From positions 930,001 to 994,000 of the forward strand of contig JAYJMM010000099.1 in assembly GCA_037349105.1 (NCBI GenBank): DNA of 64,000 bases. Reading direction: 5' to 3'. Each line of letters opens with the position of its first letter. Position 1 is the stretch's first letter. Below the pieces are notes generated by a model. That model did not search any database and was not told the origin of the DNA. It saw only the letters and a program-made list of their open reading frames with translations. The stretch is from Limnomonas spitsbergensis (Eukaryota; Chlorophyta; Chlorophyceae; Chlamydomonadales). Made by a program: the position numbers and the translations under genes. Positions 32,601-44,600 of the stretch are shown here, piece by piece.

Positions 32601-35600
32601 GTGGTGGGAGCATTATAAGTGTGTGGTGTAGCTGCAGGCCAGACCAGCTTTGACTGACTGCTGGTCCACTGGGCATGTGGTGGGAGCATTATAAGTGTGT
32701 GGTGTAGCTGCAGGCCAGACCAGCTTTGACTGACTGCTGGTCCACTGGGCATGTGGTGGGAGCATTATAAGTGTGTGGTGTAGCGCAGGCCAGACCAGCT
32801 TTGACTGACTGCTGGTCCACTGGGCATGTGGTGGGAGCATTATAAGTGTGTGGTGTAGGCAGGCCAGACCAGCTTTGACTGACTGCTGGTCCACTGGGCT
32901 ATGTGGTGGGAGCATTATAAGTGTGTGGTGTAGTCGCAGGCCAGACCAGCTTTGACTGACTGCTGGTCCACTGGGCATGTGGTGGGAGCATTATAAGTGT
33001 GTGGTGTAGCGCAGGCCAGACCAGCTTTGACTGACTGCTGGTCCACTGGGCATGTGGTGGGAGCATTATAAGTGTGTGGTGTAGCGCAGGCCAGACCAGC
33101 TTTGACTGACTGCTGGTCCACTGGGCATGTGGTGGGAGCATTATAAGTGTGTGGTGTAGTGCAGGCCAGACCAGCTTTGACTGACTGCTGGTCCACTGGG
33201 CATGTGGTGGGAGCATTATAAGTGTGTGGTGTAGCGCAGGCCAGACCAGCTTTGACTGACTGCTGGTCCACTGGGCTATGTGGTGGGAGCATTATAAGTG
33301 TGTGGTGTAGCGCAGGCCAGACCAGCTTTGACTGACTGCTGGTCCACTGGGCATGTGGTGGGAGCATTATAAGTGTGTGGTGTAGCGCAGGCCAGACCAG
33401 CTTTGACTGACTGCTGGTCCACTGGGCATGTGGTGGGAGCATTATAAGTGTGTGGTGTAGTGCAGGCCAGACCAGCTTTGACTGACTGCTGGTCCACTGG
33501 GCATGTGGTGGTGAGCATTATAAGTGTGTGGTTGTAGTGCAGGCCAGACCAGCTTTGACTTGACTGCTGGTCCACTGGGCATGTGGTGGGTGCATTATAA
33601 GTTTGTGTGGGTAGTGCAGGCCAGACCAGCTTTGACTGACTGCTGGTCCACTGGGTATGTGGTGGGAGCATTATAAGTGTGTGGGTGCTAGCGCAGGCCA
33701 GACCAGCTTGACGGACTGCTGGTCCACTGGGCATGTGGTGGGAGCATATAAGTGTGTGGTGTAGCGGCAGGCCGACCAGCTTTGACTGACTGCTGGTCAC
33801 TGGCATGTGGTGGGAGCATTATAAGTGTGTGGTGTAGTGCAGGCCAGACAGCTTGACTGACTGCTGGTCCACTGGGTATGTGGTGGGAGCATTATAAGTG
33901 TGTGGTGTAGCGCCAGCGCCAGACCAGCTTTGACTGACTGCTGGTCCACTGGGCATGTGGTGGGAGCATTATAAGTGTGTGTGTTGTAGCGCAGGCCAGA
34001 CCAGCTTTGACTGACTTGCTGGTCCACTGGGCATGTGGTGGGAGCATTATAAGTGTGTGGTGTAGTGCAGGCCAGACCAGCTTTGACCTGACTGCTGGGT
34101 CCACTGGGCATGTGTGGGAGCATTATAAGTGTGTGGTGTAGTGCAGCCAGACCAGCTTTGACTGACTGCTGGTCCACTGGGCATGTGGTGGGATGCATAT
34201 AAGTGTGTGGTGTAGCGCAGGCCAGACCAGCTTTGACTGACTGCTGGTCCACTGGGCATGTGGTGGGAGCATTATAAGTGTGTGGTGTAGTGCAGGCCAG
34301 ACCAGCTTTGACTGACTGCTGGTCCACTGGGCATGTGGTGGGAGCATTATAAGTGTGTGGTGTAGTGCAGGCCAGACCAGCTTTGACTGACTGCTGGTCC
34401 ACTGGGCATGTGGTGGGAGCATTATAAGTGTGTGGTGTAGCGCAGGCCAGACCAGCTTTGACTGACTGCTGGTCCACTGTGCATGTGGTGGGAGCATTAT
34501 AAGTGTGTGGTGTAGCGCAGGCCAGACCAGCTTTGACTGACTGCTGGTCCACTGGGCATGTGGTGGGAGCATTATAAGTGTGTGGTGTAGTGCAGGCCAG
34601 ACCAGCTTTGACTGACTGCTGGTCCACTGGGCATGTGGTGGGAGCATCATAAGTGTGTGGTGTAGTGCAGGCCAGACCAGCTTTGACTGACTGCTGGTCC
34701 ACTGGGTATGTGGTGGGAGCATTATAAGTGTGTGGTGTAGTGCAGGCCAGACCAGCTTTGACTGACTGCTGGTCCACTGGGTATGTGGTGGGAGCATTAT
34801 AAGTGTGTGGTGTAGCGCAGGCCAGACCAGCTTTGACTGACTGCTGGTCCACTGGGCATGTGGTGGGAGCATTATAAGTGTGTGGTGTAGTGCAGGCCAG
34901 ACCAGCTTTGACTGACTGCTGGTCCACTGGGTATGTGGTGGGAGCATTATAAGTGTGTGGTGTAGTGCAGGCCAGACCAGCTTTGACTGACTGCTGGTCC
35001 ACTGGGTATGTGGTGGGAGCATTATAAGTGTGTGGTGTAGTGCAGGCCAGACCAGCTTTGACTGACTGCTGGTCCACTGGGCATGTGGTGGGAGCATTAT
35101 AAGTGTGTGGTGTAGTGCAGGCCAGACCAGCTTTGACTGACTGCTGGTCCACTGGGTATGTGGTGGGAGCATTATAAGTGTGTGGTGTAGTGCAGGCCAG
35201 ACCAGCTTTGACTGACTGCTGGTCCACTGGGTATGTGGTGGGAGCATTATAAGTGTGTGGTGTAGTGCAGGCCAGACCAGCTTTGACTGACTGCTGGTCC
35301 ACTGGGCATGTGGTGGGAGCATTATAAGTGTGTGGTGTAGCGCAGGCCAGACCAGCTTTGACTGACTGCTGGTCCACTGGGCATGTGGTGGGAGCATTAT
35401 AAGTGTGTGGTGTAGCGCAGGCCAGACCAGCTTTGACTGACTGCTGGTCCACTGGGTATGTGGTGGGAGCATTATAAGTGTGTGGTGTAGCGCAGGCCAG
35501 ACCAGCTTTGACTGACTGCTGGTCCACTGGGCATGTGGTGGGAGCATTATAAGTGTGTGGTGTAGTGCAGGCCAGACCAGCTTTGACTGACTGCTGGTCC

Positions 35601-38600
35601 ACTGGGTATGTGGTGGGAGCATTATAAGTGTGTGGTGTAGTGCAGGCCAGACCAGCTTTGACTGACTGCTGGTCCACTGGGCATGTGGTGGGAGCATTAT
35701 AAGTGTGTGGTGTAGTGCAGGCCAGACCAGCTTTGACTGACTGCTGGTCCACTGGGGGAAGCAGCTGCTGACGGGTAGAGTGTGGGCTATTTGGCGGAGG
35801 GGCAAGGCGCGTGGGTGGGTGGGTGGGCCGCTCACTGCTTGCTGGGGTAGGGTTGGGGGGATTTCAATTTGAATGCGAATTTGAAAGTGAAAGTTTAGAG
35901 GTTGGAGGATCAGCTTTCCAATCCAAGGGTCTTTCTGTCCTGAGCTTGGACCGTGAAGCATCCTGTGCTTCTTTTTCAGGCTACAAATCCACCTTCAGCA
36001 GGTCGCCCCGCGGCCGCCAAAGGCCCGATTGGGACCAATCTTGGACCAGCCTACGACTGGTGGCCACAGCAGCATGGCTGTCCAAAATGGGGTCGCCGGC
36101 CAGAGGCTGGCGTGTAGCTGACATGTGCTGAGTCAAGAAATAAGAAGCAATGGACGTCGCAACCCTCGTAGGAGATTTCTGGCTGATAATTGAGCGTTTC
36201 CATGTTGGCCGGGCAAATTATTTTAGGGTTCAGGGCTGAGTGGGAGGAGCATGTACAAAAATGGGCCAGGCTTTGGCATTAAAACGCACAGGACTGACGG
36301 AAGCATATATGACCCTAAGCCCCTGCAGGGGTGTCTGGTTCACAATAGAGCACTCCCACTTCCTGGCCCCCAAACCCTTAACCCTACACCCCAAATCCTC
36401 CCTTCAGGTCTCTAAGCTGTTTGCCCCTACCTCACTCTTTTATTCAGGTGCCCCTCATGCTCTATGGTGCGATGCCCTGCCCCTGAACCTGAACCCTTAA
36501 ACCTAAACCCTAAACTAGGACCTAGACCCTAAACCCTAGACGACCAACTCGTAAAAAGTGCAGAGGAAAAGGGTGAAGCATAGTCCTGATCTTGTACAGG
36601 TCTTTGTCCCATTATGCACCCACCGCAAAAGGAAAGAATAAGCAAACCTCGGTTCTGGTGTAGCTTACCTATGTGCCATGACGCTCCCCCTGCTCAGCTG
36701 GGTGCTCTCTCGAGGGATGACGGACCTGGGGATGTACAACTCGGCACGGGTTCTGGAGCTTGACAGCCTGGCGTACACCCTGTACCTCGGGGAGCATCAG
36801 GGGGCCAATATGGCAGTACACGTGGACGCAGCGAGCAATGCACGGCATGTCGGAATGGGCGGGTGAGTGGGAAGGGGTGAGAAAGGCGGTGGAGACTGGA
36901 GGGGGGTCGATTAGAGGGGGGCAAGGGGGCAAAGGGGGCAAGTGGATTGCTTTTTGACAGGGATCTGGCTCATGATCTGATTTGGTCTGGGATGAGCTGC
37001 GTAAGCTGATTTTATATGGGGTCTGAATTCGTCTGTGATCTGGTCAGAGATCTAGCCCATGATCTGATTTGGCCCGTGATTGGGTCTGTGATCTGATCTT
37101 GCCTGTGATATGTTTTCGGAGATCTGGCCCGTGATCAGCTTTGACCCGTGAAATGTTCCCCTTCTACCCTTGGGGTTGATGCGGTCATCAATGCCCATTC
37201 CTGAGACCGAGTGGGTTGCTTGCCCAGGGCGGGGTTTAGGGTTATGTTTTCCCCCTCTCAGCCCTAGTGTGTTTTGTGCTCGAACCACTTTTGGGCACCT
37301 GTCCCATACATCAAATGTGATGCCCTGCTGGACTGTAAAAACTGCACAAAATGTCCTTACTAGATGTTAGGCATCGCGCAGATTTCATTTCGTTTCATTT
37401 GCCTCCTCTGGGGAGCGAGCCGATGATTAATTTCCACGCTGCCCTCAGGGCAACATTCAGACCCCAGCTCTCTAAAGTCGCGCCTGGAAACTGTCGTCTT
37501 GAACCTCTTGGGACCAACCAGCTGCATTTTTTGAAACTGACATCCTGAGCCTCTTGGTCTCAACCAGCCCCGCGTTTTTTTAAACCTCTTTGTCTCAACC
37601 ACAGGTTTATTTTTGCCCGCAACAAGGAGCCGTCAGGCCAGGTGATGGAGATCAAGTCAACGGACATGCAGACCACAGCAGTACAGTCACTCATAGAGGC
37701 GGTGAGTCAGGGCGGTACAGTCACTCATTGAGGCGGTGAGACAGGGCGGTACAGCCAATAATTGAGGCGGTGAGACTGGGTGGTACGGTCACTCCTTAAG
37801 ACGGTACGATGAGGGTGGCGCAGTCCCTCTTGTGGGGCTGCAAGGTGTGACAGTCACTCTTTCCGGCAATTGTGTGAGGATGGTACTGCTGGCTAGCTTC
37901 CTTAACATCTATAAACCCTAGCTTCCTCCTAGCTAACCACCAGCTACCCAGTAGCTACCCCTAGCTTATTTAAGCTATATTATCCCTAGCTACCTACCCC
38001 CTGCCCACTAGCTGCCCACCAGCTGCCCCCTAGCTTCCTTAAGATCCCTCCCCCTCTTCTGGTGCAGGTCAAGGTACGGTCCAAGGGGAAGCTGTACTCC
38101 AGCGGCAAGCGGTACACGATAAAGATCGACCTGCTTAAAGGTGCGCCAAGAGGGGCAAGGGGGGCATTGGAGGAGGGACGATCCCTGGCATCTGTGACAT
38201 CAAGTGCGCTGCCGTGGGAGTTTTCTCCTCGTGATAATGCAAACAGGACATGATAAATATTGACTTTCTCAAAGGGAACAATGAGGGTGAGGGAGGCGCT
38301 CCCGGGCCTGCGGCCGTTCAATTACCACACTGAGAACCTCACTTTCCTACTGCAAGCTGCACCCCAGCGCTGGATCCCTCCCTCCCGCTAAACCCTACAC
38401 CCTAAACCATAAACCATAAACCCCTGCACTCCCCCCCCTCCCGCAGGCCTATTGTGCACCCCGGCTGCTTTCCGGCCCTTCCTGGAGGCCGCGTCTGACG
38501 GGCTGCTGCGGGTCAAACTCTCCGCCGGAGATATCACAGCTGAGGCGTCCACCTCCTGCGTCGCGCTGGTGCACCGGGACACAAATAAGTTCTTCTGCGG

Positions 38601-41600
38601 GCCAACGGTGAGTTAAAAAAGATGAGCAGGGGGGAGTGGGATGAGAGAGGGGGGGAGTGGGATGAGAGAGGGGGGGATACTTGATCCGGTAGGTGTTGTC
38701 CAGGTTGCTGATCACTCTAAACTGCCACCACTCTTCAGCCTAAACTCTATACCTTTCACTCTTTACCCTAAACAGTTAAACCTAAGCTATTCACCCAAAA
38801 CCCTAAACCTATACACTATAACCTTAACACTTAACTATTTGGTCATAAACCCTAAACTGTTAACCCTTGAATTCTATACCTCAACCCCAGGACCTGCCCG
38901 AGCTCCTCACCGTTGTGCACAGCATGGACATCAGCATGACTTGATCTACACCTCGCCTTGACTGACCCCTAAACTCTGAACCCTGAGCTCTCAACCCAAT
39001 AGCCCAAACCCTAAACCCTTTCACCTCAACCCCAGGACCTGCCCGAGCTTCTCACTGTGGTGTACAGCATGGACAGCAGCATGACCTTCCGGAAGTTTGT
39101 TGGCTCGCTGGTTACGGCGCCGGCCCTGTCGAAAGCTGGAGGAGGGACAGGTTTTGGCGCCGGCAGGCTATCTACTGAACCATCAGGAAACGGTACAGCG
39201 GGGAGTGGTACGGCTAACGGTACCGCGTCCTCCTCGGCAGGAGTGCCCGGCTGGCAGCTTGGGGTGCCGCGAGTGATTGCCGCAATCCAGCCGGGGGACA
39301 GGCCAGCTGCGGCGTGGGCGCGCGGGGCGGACGCATCGCCCGAGGAGGCAGCGGCAGCCGCGGCGGCGGCGGCCGGGCAGCGGATTGTGGTCCTGCTGGC
39401 AGACAACGCCGCGACCAAGATGGCCATGCAGGTACATTTGCTGCATAGTGTGGAATGTGGTGTGTGTCACTTGATCTGTTGTACCGCTTAACCCCTTGTA
39501 CAGCTGAGTCCCTTCAAGTCCCTTGTATTGCCGTGTCCTTAAGGCCCTAGAAGTACCGAGGCCACCGTACTGCTTGTTCCCTTAGTCTCTTGTCCTGCTT
39601 TGCTCCTTTTATCGCTATGACGCTTGTGCAGATGTGTACATATTGTAAGCATTTGTACAGCGTGTACGCCTTTGTACAGCTTGTACCGCAAATCCTTATG
39701 CCTGGTAAGGATGAGCTGTACAGTGGTCAGGGCGCCTGGGGCGCGTTCACACATGGGCCAATTGTGACGAGGTGCTAGAGCTTGCAGCAAAGCTTACCAC
39801 CAACTGTACTGTTTTAACTCATTTTTACTACTCTGTCCTTGTACTGCTTTGTACAGCTTGTGCTGAGCATCCTGCGGCCCGGCAAGGATGAGCTGTTTCT
39901 CGTCACCGTGGTCAGAGCTCCCTGGCTAGCCGAGGAGGCCAGGTGAGCCAGTGCCTCCTGTCTGACACCCGGTCCACACATTGTTCACACCAGGTCCACA
40001 TCACGTCCACACTAGGTCGGGACAAGTATTGGTATTCATGTTATTTGCCTCTTTTGTTTTCACACCGAACGTCTGCTTGCTTGCCGGCACAGGAAGCTGT
40101 GTGAGAAGTATGATGCCATGGCGAGACACACGCTGGTGGAGACCAAGATAGAGTACCTGGTGAGTGCGAATTAAAATCCAAACCCTAAACCCTTAACCCT
40201 AAACCCTTAACTCTTAACCCTAAACCCTAACCGAGATAGAGTACCTGGTGAGTATGACTTCAACACTAAACCCTTCAACCCAAACCCTTAACACTAACAC
40301 CTTAACCCTAAACGAGATAGAGTACCTGGTGAGTGTGACTTAAACACTTAACCCTAAACCCTAAACCATAAACGAGATAGAGTACCTGGTGAGTGTGACT
40401 TAAACACTTAACCCTAAACCCTAAACAATAAACGAGATAGAGTACCTGGTGAGTGTGACTTAAACACTTAACCCTAAACCCTAAACCATAAACGAGATAG
40501 AGTACCTGGTGAGTGTGACTTAAACACTTAACCCTAAACCCTAAACCATAAACGAGATAGAGTACCTGGTGAGTGCCACTACAGCCAGCAGGGAGTGGGT
40601 GGAGGGTAGTGATGACTGCCAAGCAAACTGTGGAAGATTGATGTGATTTATGCAGTCTGATCGGAGGGTGCCAAGATGCCCGCTTCAGAATAACTCGTTC
40701 AGCACCTGGTAGAAGTGTGGACTACATCAATGACCTGACCTCCCTCCCACCCCTGCCTCCTTCCCCATATAGAGCAAGGGCTCCGTCCCCATTGTACAGC
40801 AACTGGTGGACCACATCCACAGCCAGCAGGCTGACCTCGTAGTCATGGGCAGCAAGGCACTGTCTAAGGGGCTGGCCATCACACCAGTCGCCAGCGTGTC
40901 GGTTGGGTGAGTGCATGGCACCTGGTGTCTGCGTGTTGTTAGGGTGAGTGCATGGAACCTGTCGCCAGCGTGTCGGTTGGGTGCGTGCATGGCAGCGCAT
41001 GGGGGTGTCATGTCGGCTGAGTGATAGCATGGCGGCATAAGGGTCTCATGTCACCGTGCTCCTTTTTTGGCTGCAAGGTCAGATTCAGCCGGCCGACCTG
41101 CAGCCACAAAGGCACAGTTGAGGCAAAATGGAAAAGCCTGGCCCACGCAGCATGGCTGACTGTGCATGCACAGGCCCATGCAGCATACACAGGCCCATGC
41201 AGCATGGCTGACCGTGCATGCACAGGCCCATGCAGCATGGCTGATTGTGCATGCACAGGCCCATGCAGCATACACAGGCCCATGCAGCATGGCTGACCGT
41301 GCATGGTGCCTCCGGCCGGAAGCCAGGCGGTATCTGGAACGAAGCTGAAGTGTAGCTGCGCCACAAAATAAGAAGCACTGTCCATGTCTTCCTGCGCTCA
41401 GCTTATGTCTGACTAGATCTGGGTAGAATGCGAAAGGCAGGTTCAGGGGAAGTAATGTCGAAAGGCAGGATGAGGGATAAGAAGATGGCTCGTGACTGGT
41501 TGGCTCTGAGTCTGAAATGTGAAACCTGAAACCTGAAACCTAAATCCTGGAACTTGGAAGTCGAAGTGTGGCATGAGTAATTGAATTCCGGATCGGTTCC

Positions 41601-44600
41601 ACAAGATCTGCAGCGAGGAATCCGAAATTAAAAACTCTAGCATCTGAAATCTAAAACGTGGAATCCGAAATCGAGAATCTGAAGCCTTAATAAATGTGCA
41701 ACGATGTATTTGTATTTTTTATTTTAAAGGGGGGATGCTGCTTGTTTGAGCCCTCCTGCTCCCCCGCGCTTGCCTGCTGCTGTCCAGGGTTATGGGTTGA
41801 GGGTTAAGGGTTGAGAGTTTGTGATAAGGGTTTGGGATAACTATTTGGGATGTGGGTTACAGGATTAACGATACAGGTTTAAGGGTTAAGGGATTACAGT
41901 TACAGGCATAGGGTTCAGGATTAAGGGATTGCAATTTAAGACATAGGGTTCAGGATTTAGAGTGCAGGATTTAGGTGCTCTTCTTGTGGCCATCCTCCTC
42001 CCCTTGTGCTTTGGCCCACCCAGTACTTGCATGGTTTGGGCGCTCTCTTCCTAGCCTTTCCCATACAGTGTCTGTCTGCAGTGTAGGTTGTAGGGTTCAT
42101 ATGCTAAGGGTTCAGGTGCCATAATATCAGTCTTTACCATCCAGTGCATGCGTTATTTCACCCATCTTGCTCCTCGGTCCCTTTCAGCCATCCACCCCCC
42201 TCTTGCGCCCCTTCTAAGCATCCATCTCCCCTCCTCTTACCCCCCTTCTCTTGACCCCTTTTTCTCCAGGCTCCTCAAACACCTCCAGATTCCCGTTCTG
42301 CTGGTCAAGTCGTCGGCTAAATGCGCAATGATCAAATGGGATAAGGACCCGCTGAGGTGCATGGTGCAGGTAGGACCCAGGAGATCGGGGTTGAGGGCGC
42401 AGGGTGCAGGTAGGACCCAGGAGATCGGGGTTGAGGGCGCAGGGTGCAGGTAGGACCCAGGAGATCGGGGTTGAGGGCGCAGGGTGCAGGTAGGACCCAG
42501 GAGATGGGGGTTGAGGGCGCAGGGTGCAGGTAGGACCCAGGAGATCGGGGTTGAGGGCGCAGGGTGCAGGTAGGACCCAGGAGATCGGGGTTGAGGGCGC
42601 AGGTTGCAGGTAGGACCCAGGAGATCGGGATTGAGGGCGCAGGGTGCAGGTAGGACCCAGGAGATCGGGGTTGAGGGCGCAGGTTGCAGGTAGGACCCAG
42701 GTGATCGGGGTTGAGGGCGCAGAGTGCAGGTAGGACCCAGGTGATCGGGGTTGAGGGCGCAGGGTGCAGGTAGGACCCAGGAGATCGGGGTTGAGGGCGC
42801 AGGTTGCAGGTAGGACCCAGGAGATCGGGGTTGAGGGCGCATGGTGCAGGTAGGACCCAGGAGATCGGGGTTGAGGGCGCAGGGTGCAGGTAGGACCCAG
42901 GAGATCGGGGTTGAGGGCGCAGAGTGCAGGTAGGACCCAGGAGATCGGGGTTGAGGGCGCAGGGTGCAGGTAGGACCCAGGAGATCGGGTTGATGGCGCA
43001 GGGTGCAGGTAGGACCCAGGAGATCGGGGTTGAGGGTGCATGGTGCAGGTAGGACCCAGGAGATCGGGGTTGAGGGCGCAGGGTGCAGGTAGGACCCAGG
43101 AGATCGGGGTTGATGGCGCATGGTGCAGGTAGGACCCAGGAGATCGGGGTTGATGGCGCATGGTGCAGGTAGGACCCAGGAGATCGGGGTTGAGGGCGCA
43201 TGGAGCAGTTAGGACCCAGGAGATCGGGGTTGAGGGCGCAGGGTGCAGGTAGGACCCAGGAGATCGGGGTTGATGGCGTAGGTGTGTAGGTAGGACCCAG
43301 GAAATTGGGGTTGATGGCGCATGGTGCAGGTAGGACCCAGGAGATCGGGGTTGATGGCGTAGGGGTGTAGGTAGGACCCAGGAGATCGGGGTTGATGGCG
43401 TAGGGGTGTAGGTAGGACCCAGGAGATCGGGGTTGAGGGCGCAGGTTGCAGGTAGGACCCAGGAGATCGGGATTGAGGGCGCAGGGTGCAGGTAGGACCC
43501 AGGAGATCGGGGTTGAGGGCGCAGGGTACAGGACGGAACTGCCCTGCTGGTCAAACCATTGGTGATGTGCACAATGATTCAGTGGGACCCGCACCTCTCT
43601 TATGCCAGGTGGACCACACCACCTGGCCATCACACACATTTGTCCTGATCCCCCGCATCTCTCTTAGGCCAGGTGGACCACACCACCTGGCCATCACACA
43701 CATTTGTCCTGATCCCCCGCACCTCTCTTATGCCAGGTGGACCACAACACCTGGCCATCACACACATTTGTCCTGATCCCCCGCATCTCTCTTATGCCAG
43801 GTGGACCACACCTCCTGGCCAACACACACATTTGTCCTGATCCCCCGCATCTCTCTTATGCCAGGTGGACCACACCACCTGGCCATCACACACATTTGTC
43901 CTGATCCCCCGCATCTCTCTTATGCCAGGTGGACCACTACACCTGGCCATCACACACATTTGTCCTGATCCCCCGCATCTCTCTTATGCCAGGTGGACCA
44001 CACCTCCTGGCCAACACACACATTTGTCCTGATCCCCCGCACCTCTCTTATGCCAGGTGGACCACACCTCCTGGCCATCACACACATTTGTCCTGATCCC
44101 CCGCATCTCTCTTATGCCAGGTGGACCACACCTCCTGGCCAACACACACATTTGTCCTGATCCCCCGCATCTCTCTTATGCCAGGTGGACCACACCACCT
44201 GGCCATCACACACATTTGTCCTGATCCCCCGCATCTCTCTTATGCCAGGTGGACCACACCTCCTGGCCAACACACACATTTGTCCTGATCCCCCGCATCT
44301 CTCTTATGCCAGGTGGACCACTACACCTGGCCATCACACACATTTGTCCTGATCCCCCGCATCTCTCTTATGCCAGGTGGACCACACCACCTGGCCATCA
44401 CACACATTTGTCCTGATCCCCCGCATCTCTCTTATTCCAGGTGGACCACACCTCCTGGCCAACACACACATTTGTCCTGATCCCCCGCACCTCTCTTATG
44501 CCAGGTGGACCACACCACCTGGCCATCACACACATTTGTCCTGATCCCCCGCACCTTTCTTATGCCAGGTGGATCACACCTCCTGGCCATCACACACATT

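Larger units (their letters stand above)
21951..38607 (+). other. central folded region, exons 12-20 (residues 891-1321), weakly UDP-sugar pyrophosphorylase-like
   Basis: Motifs in order are VFHVAGLGASAGGGL (exon 12), LLLVLHCNDDQEDTVISDL and FFGLVRENVVFV (exons 14-15), GSGYSLMQLSWPEEGF (exon 16), VLDYMTDRGASWVLSRGM (exons 16-17), LGEHQGANMAVHV (exon 17) and GQVMEIKSTDMQTTAVQ (exon 18). The series 'strand-loop-FFGL-strand', then G-x-Gly-Tyr, then 'xxMxxRGxxWV' parallels the order of elements in UDPGP/UAP family nucleotidyltransferases (for example YFGL, GHGD/GNGG, and the rGv-yv block). The canonical N-terminal GG-x-G-T nucleotide loop and PK motif are not evident, so catalysis is doubtful. 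This is a fold-level guess. Confidence 0.35.
39036..42369 (+). other. universal-stress-protein-like module 1, exons 21-25
   Basis: Roughly residues 1435-1562. A first beta strand plus acidic turn (GQRIVVLLADNA) is followed by a helix, a second strand (DELFLVTVVRAPWL), a helix with a cysteine (EEARKLCEKYDAM), then SVPIVQQLVDHIHSQQ, the strand ADLVVMGSKAL, and the closing SVSVGLLKHLQIPVLLVK. This is the alpha/beta USP order, including the family's 'aDLvVmGs' and 'PVLLV' blocks. The typical ATP-binding GxxGx(9)GS/T motif is only partly kept (MGSKALSKGL, then SVSVG). The stretch before it (DLPELLTVVYSMDSSMTFRK plus a Gly/Ser/Ala linker) is unassigned. Confidence 0.65.

Noticed and set aside
25570..35754. 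CRISPR-like direct repeats
   Set aside because: There are no unique spacers, units are contiguous, and the context is a spliced eukaryotic gene.
35979..36120. An exon between exons 16 and 17
   Set aside because: It reaches a stop in both usable phases and shares its end with another intronic segment (41.3 kb), whereas exon 16 joins exon 17 directly in phase 2.
42214..43639. Minus-strand Pro/Ser-rich frames of 294-452 codons
   Set aside because: They are translations of the 40-bp donor array in several frames at once; no independent coding signal.
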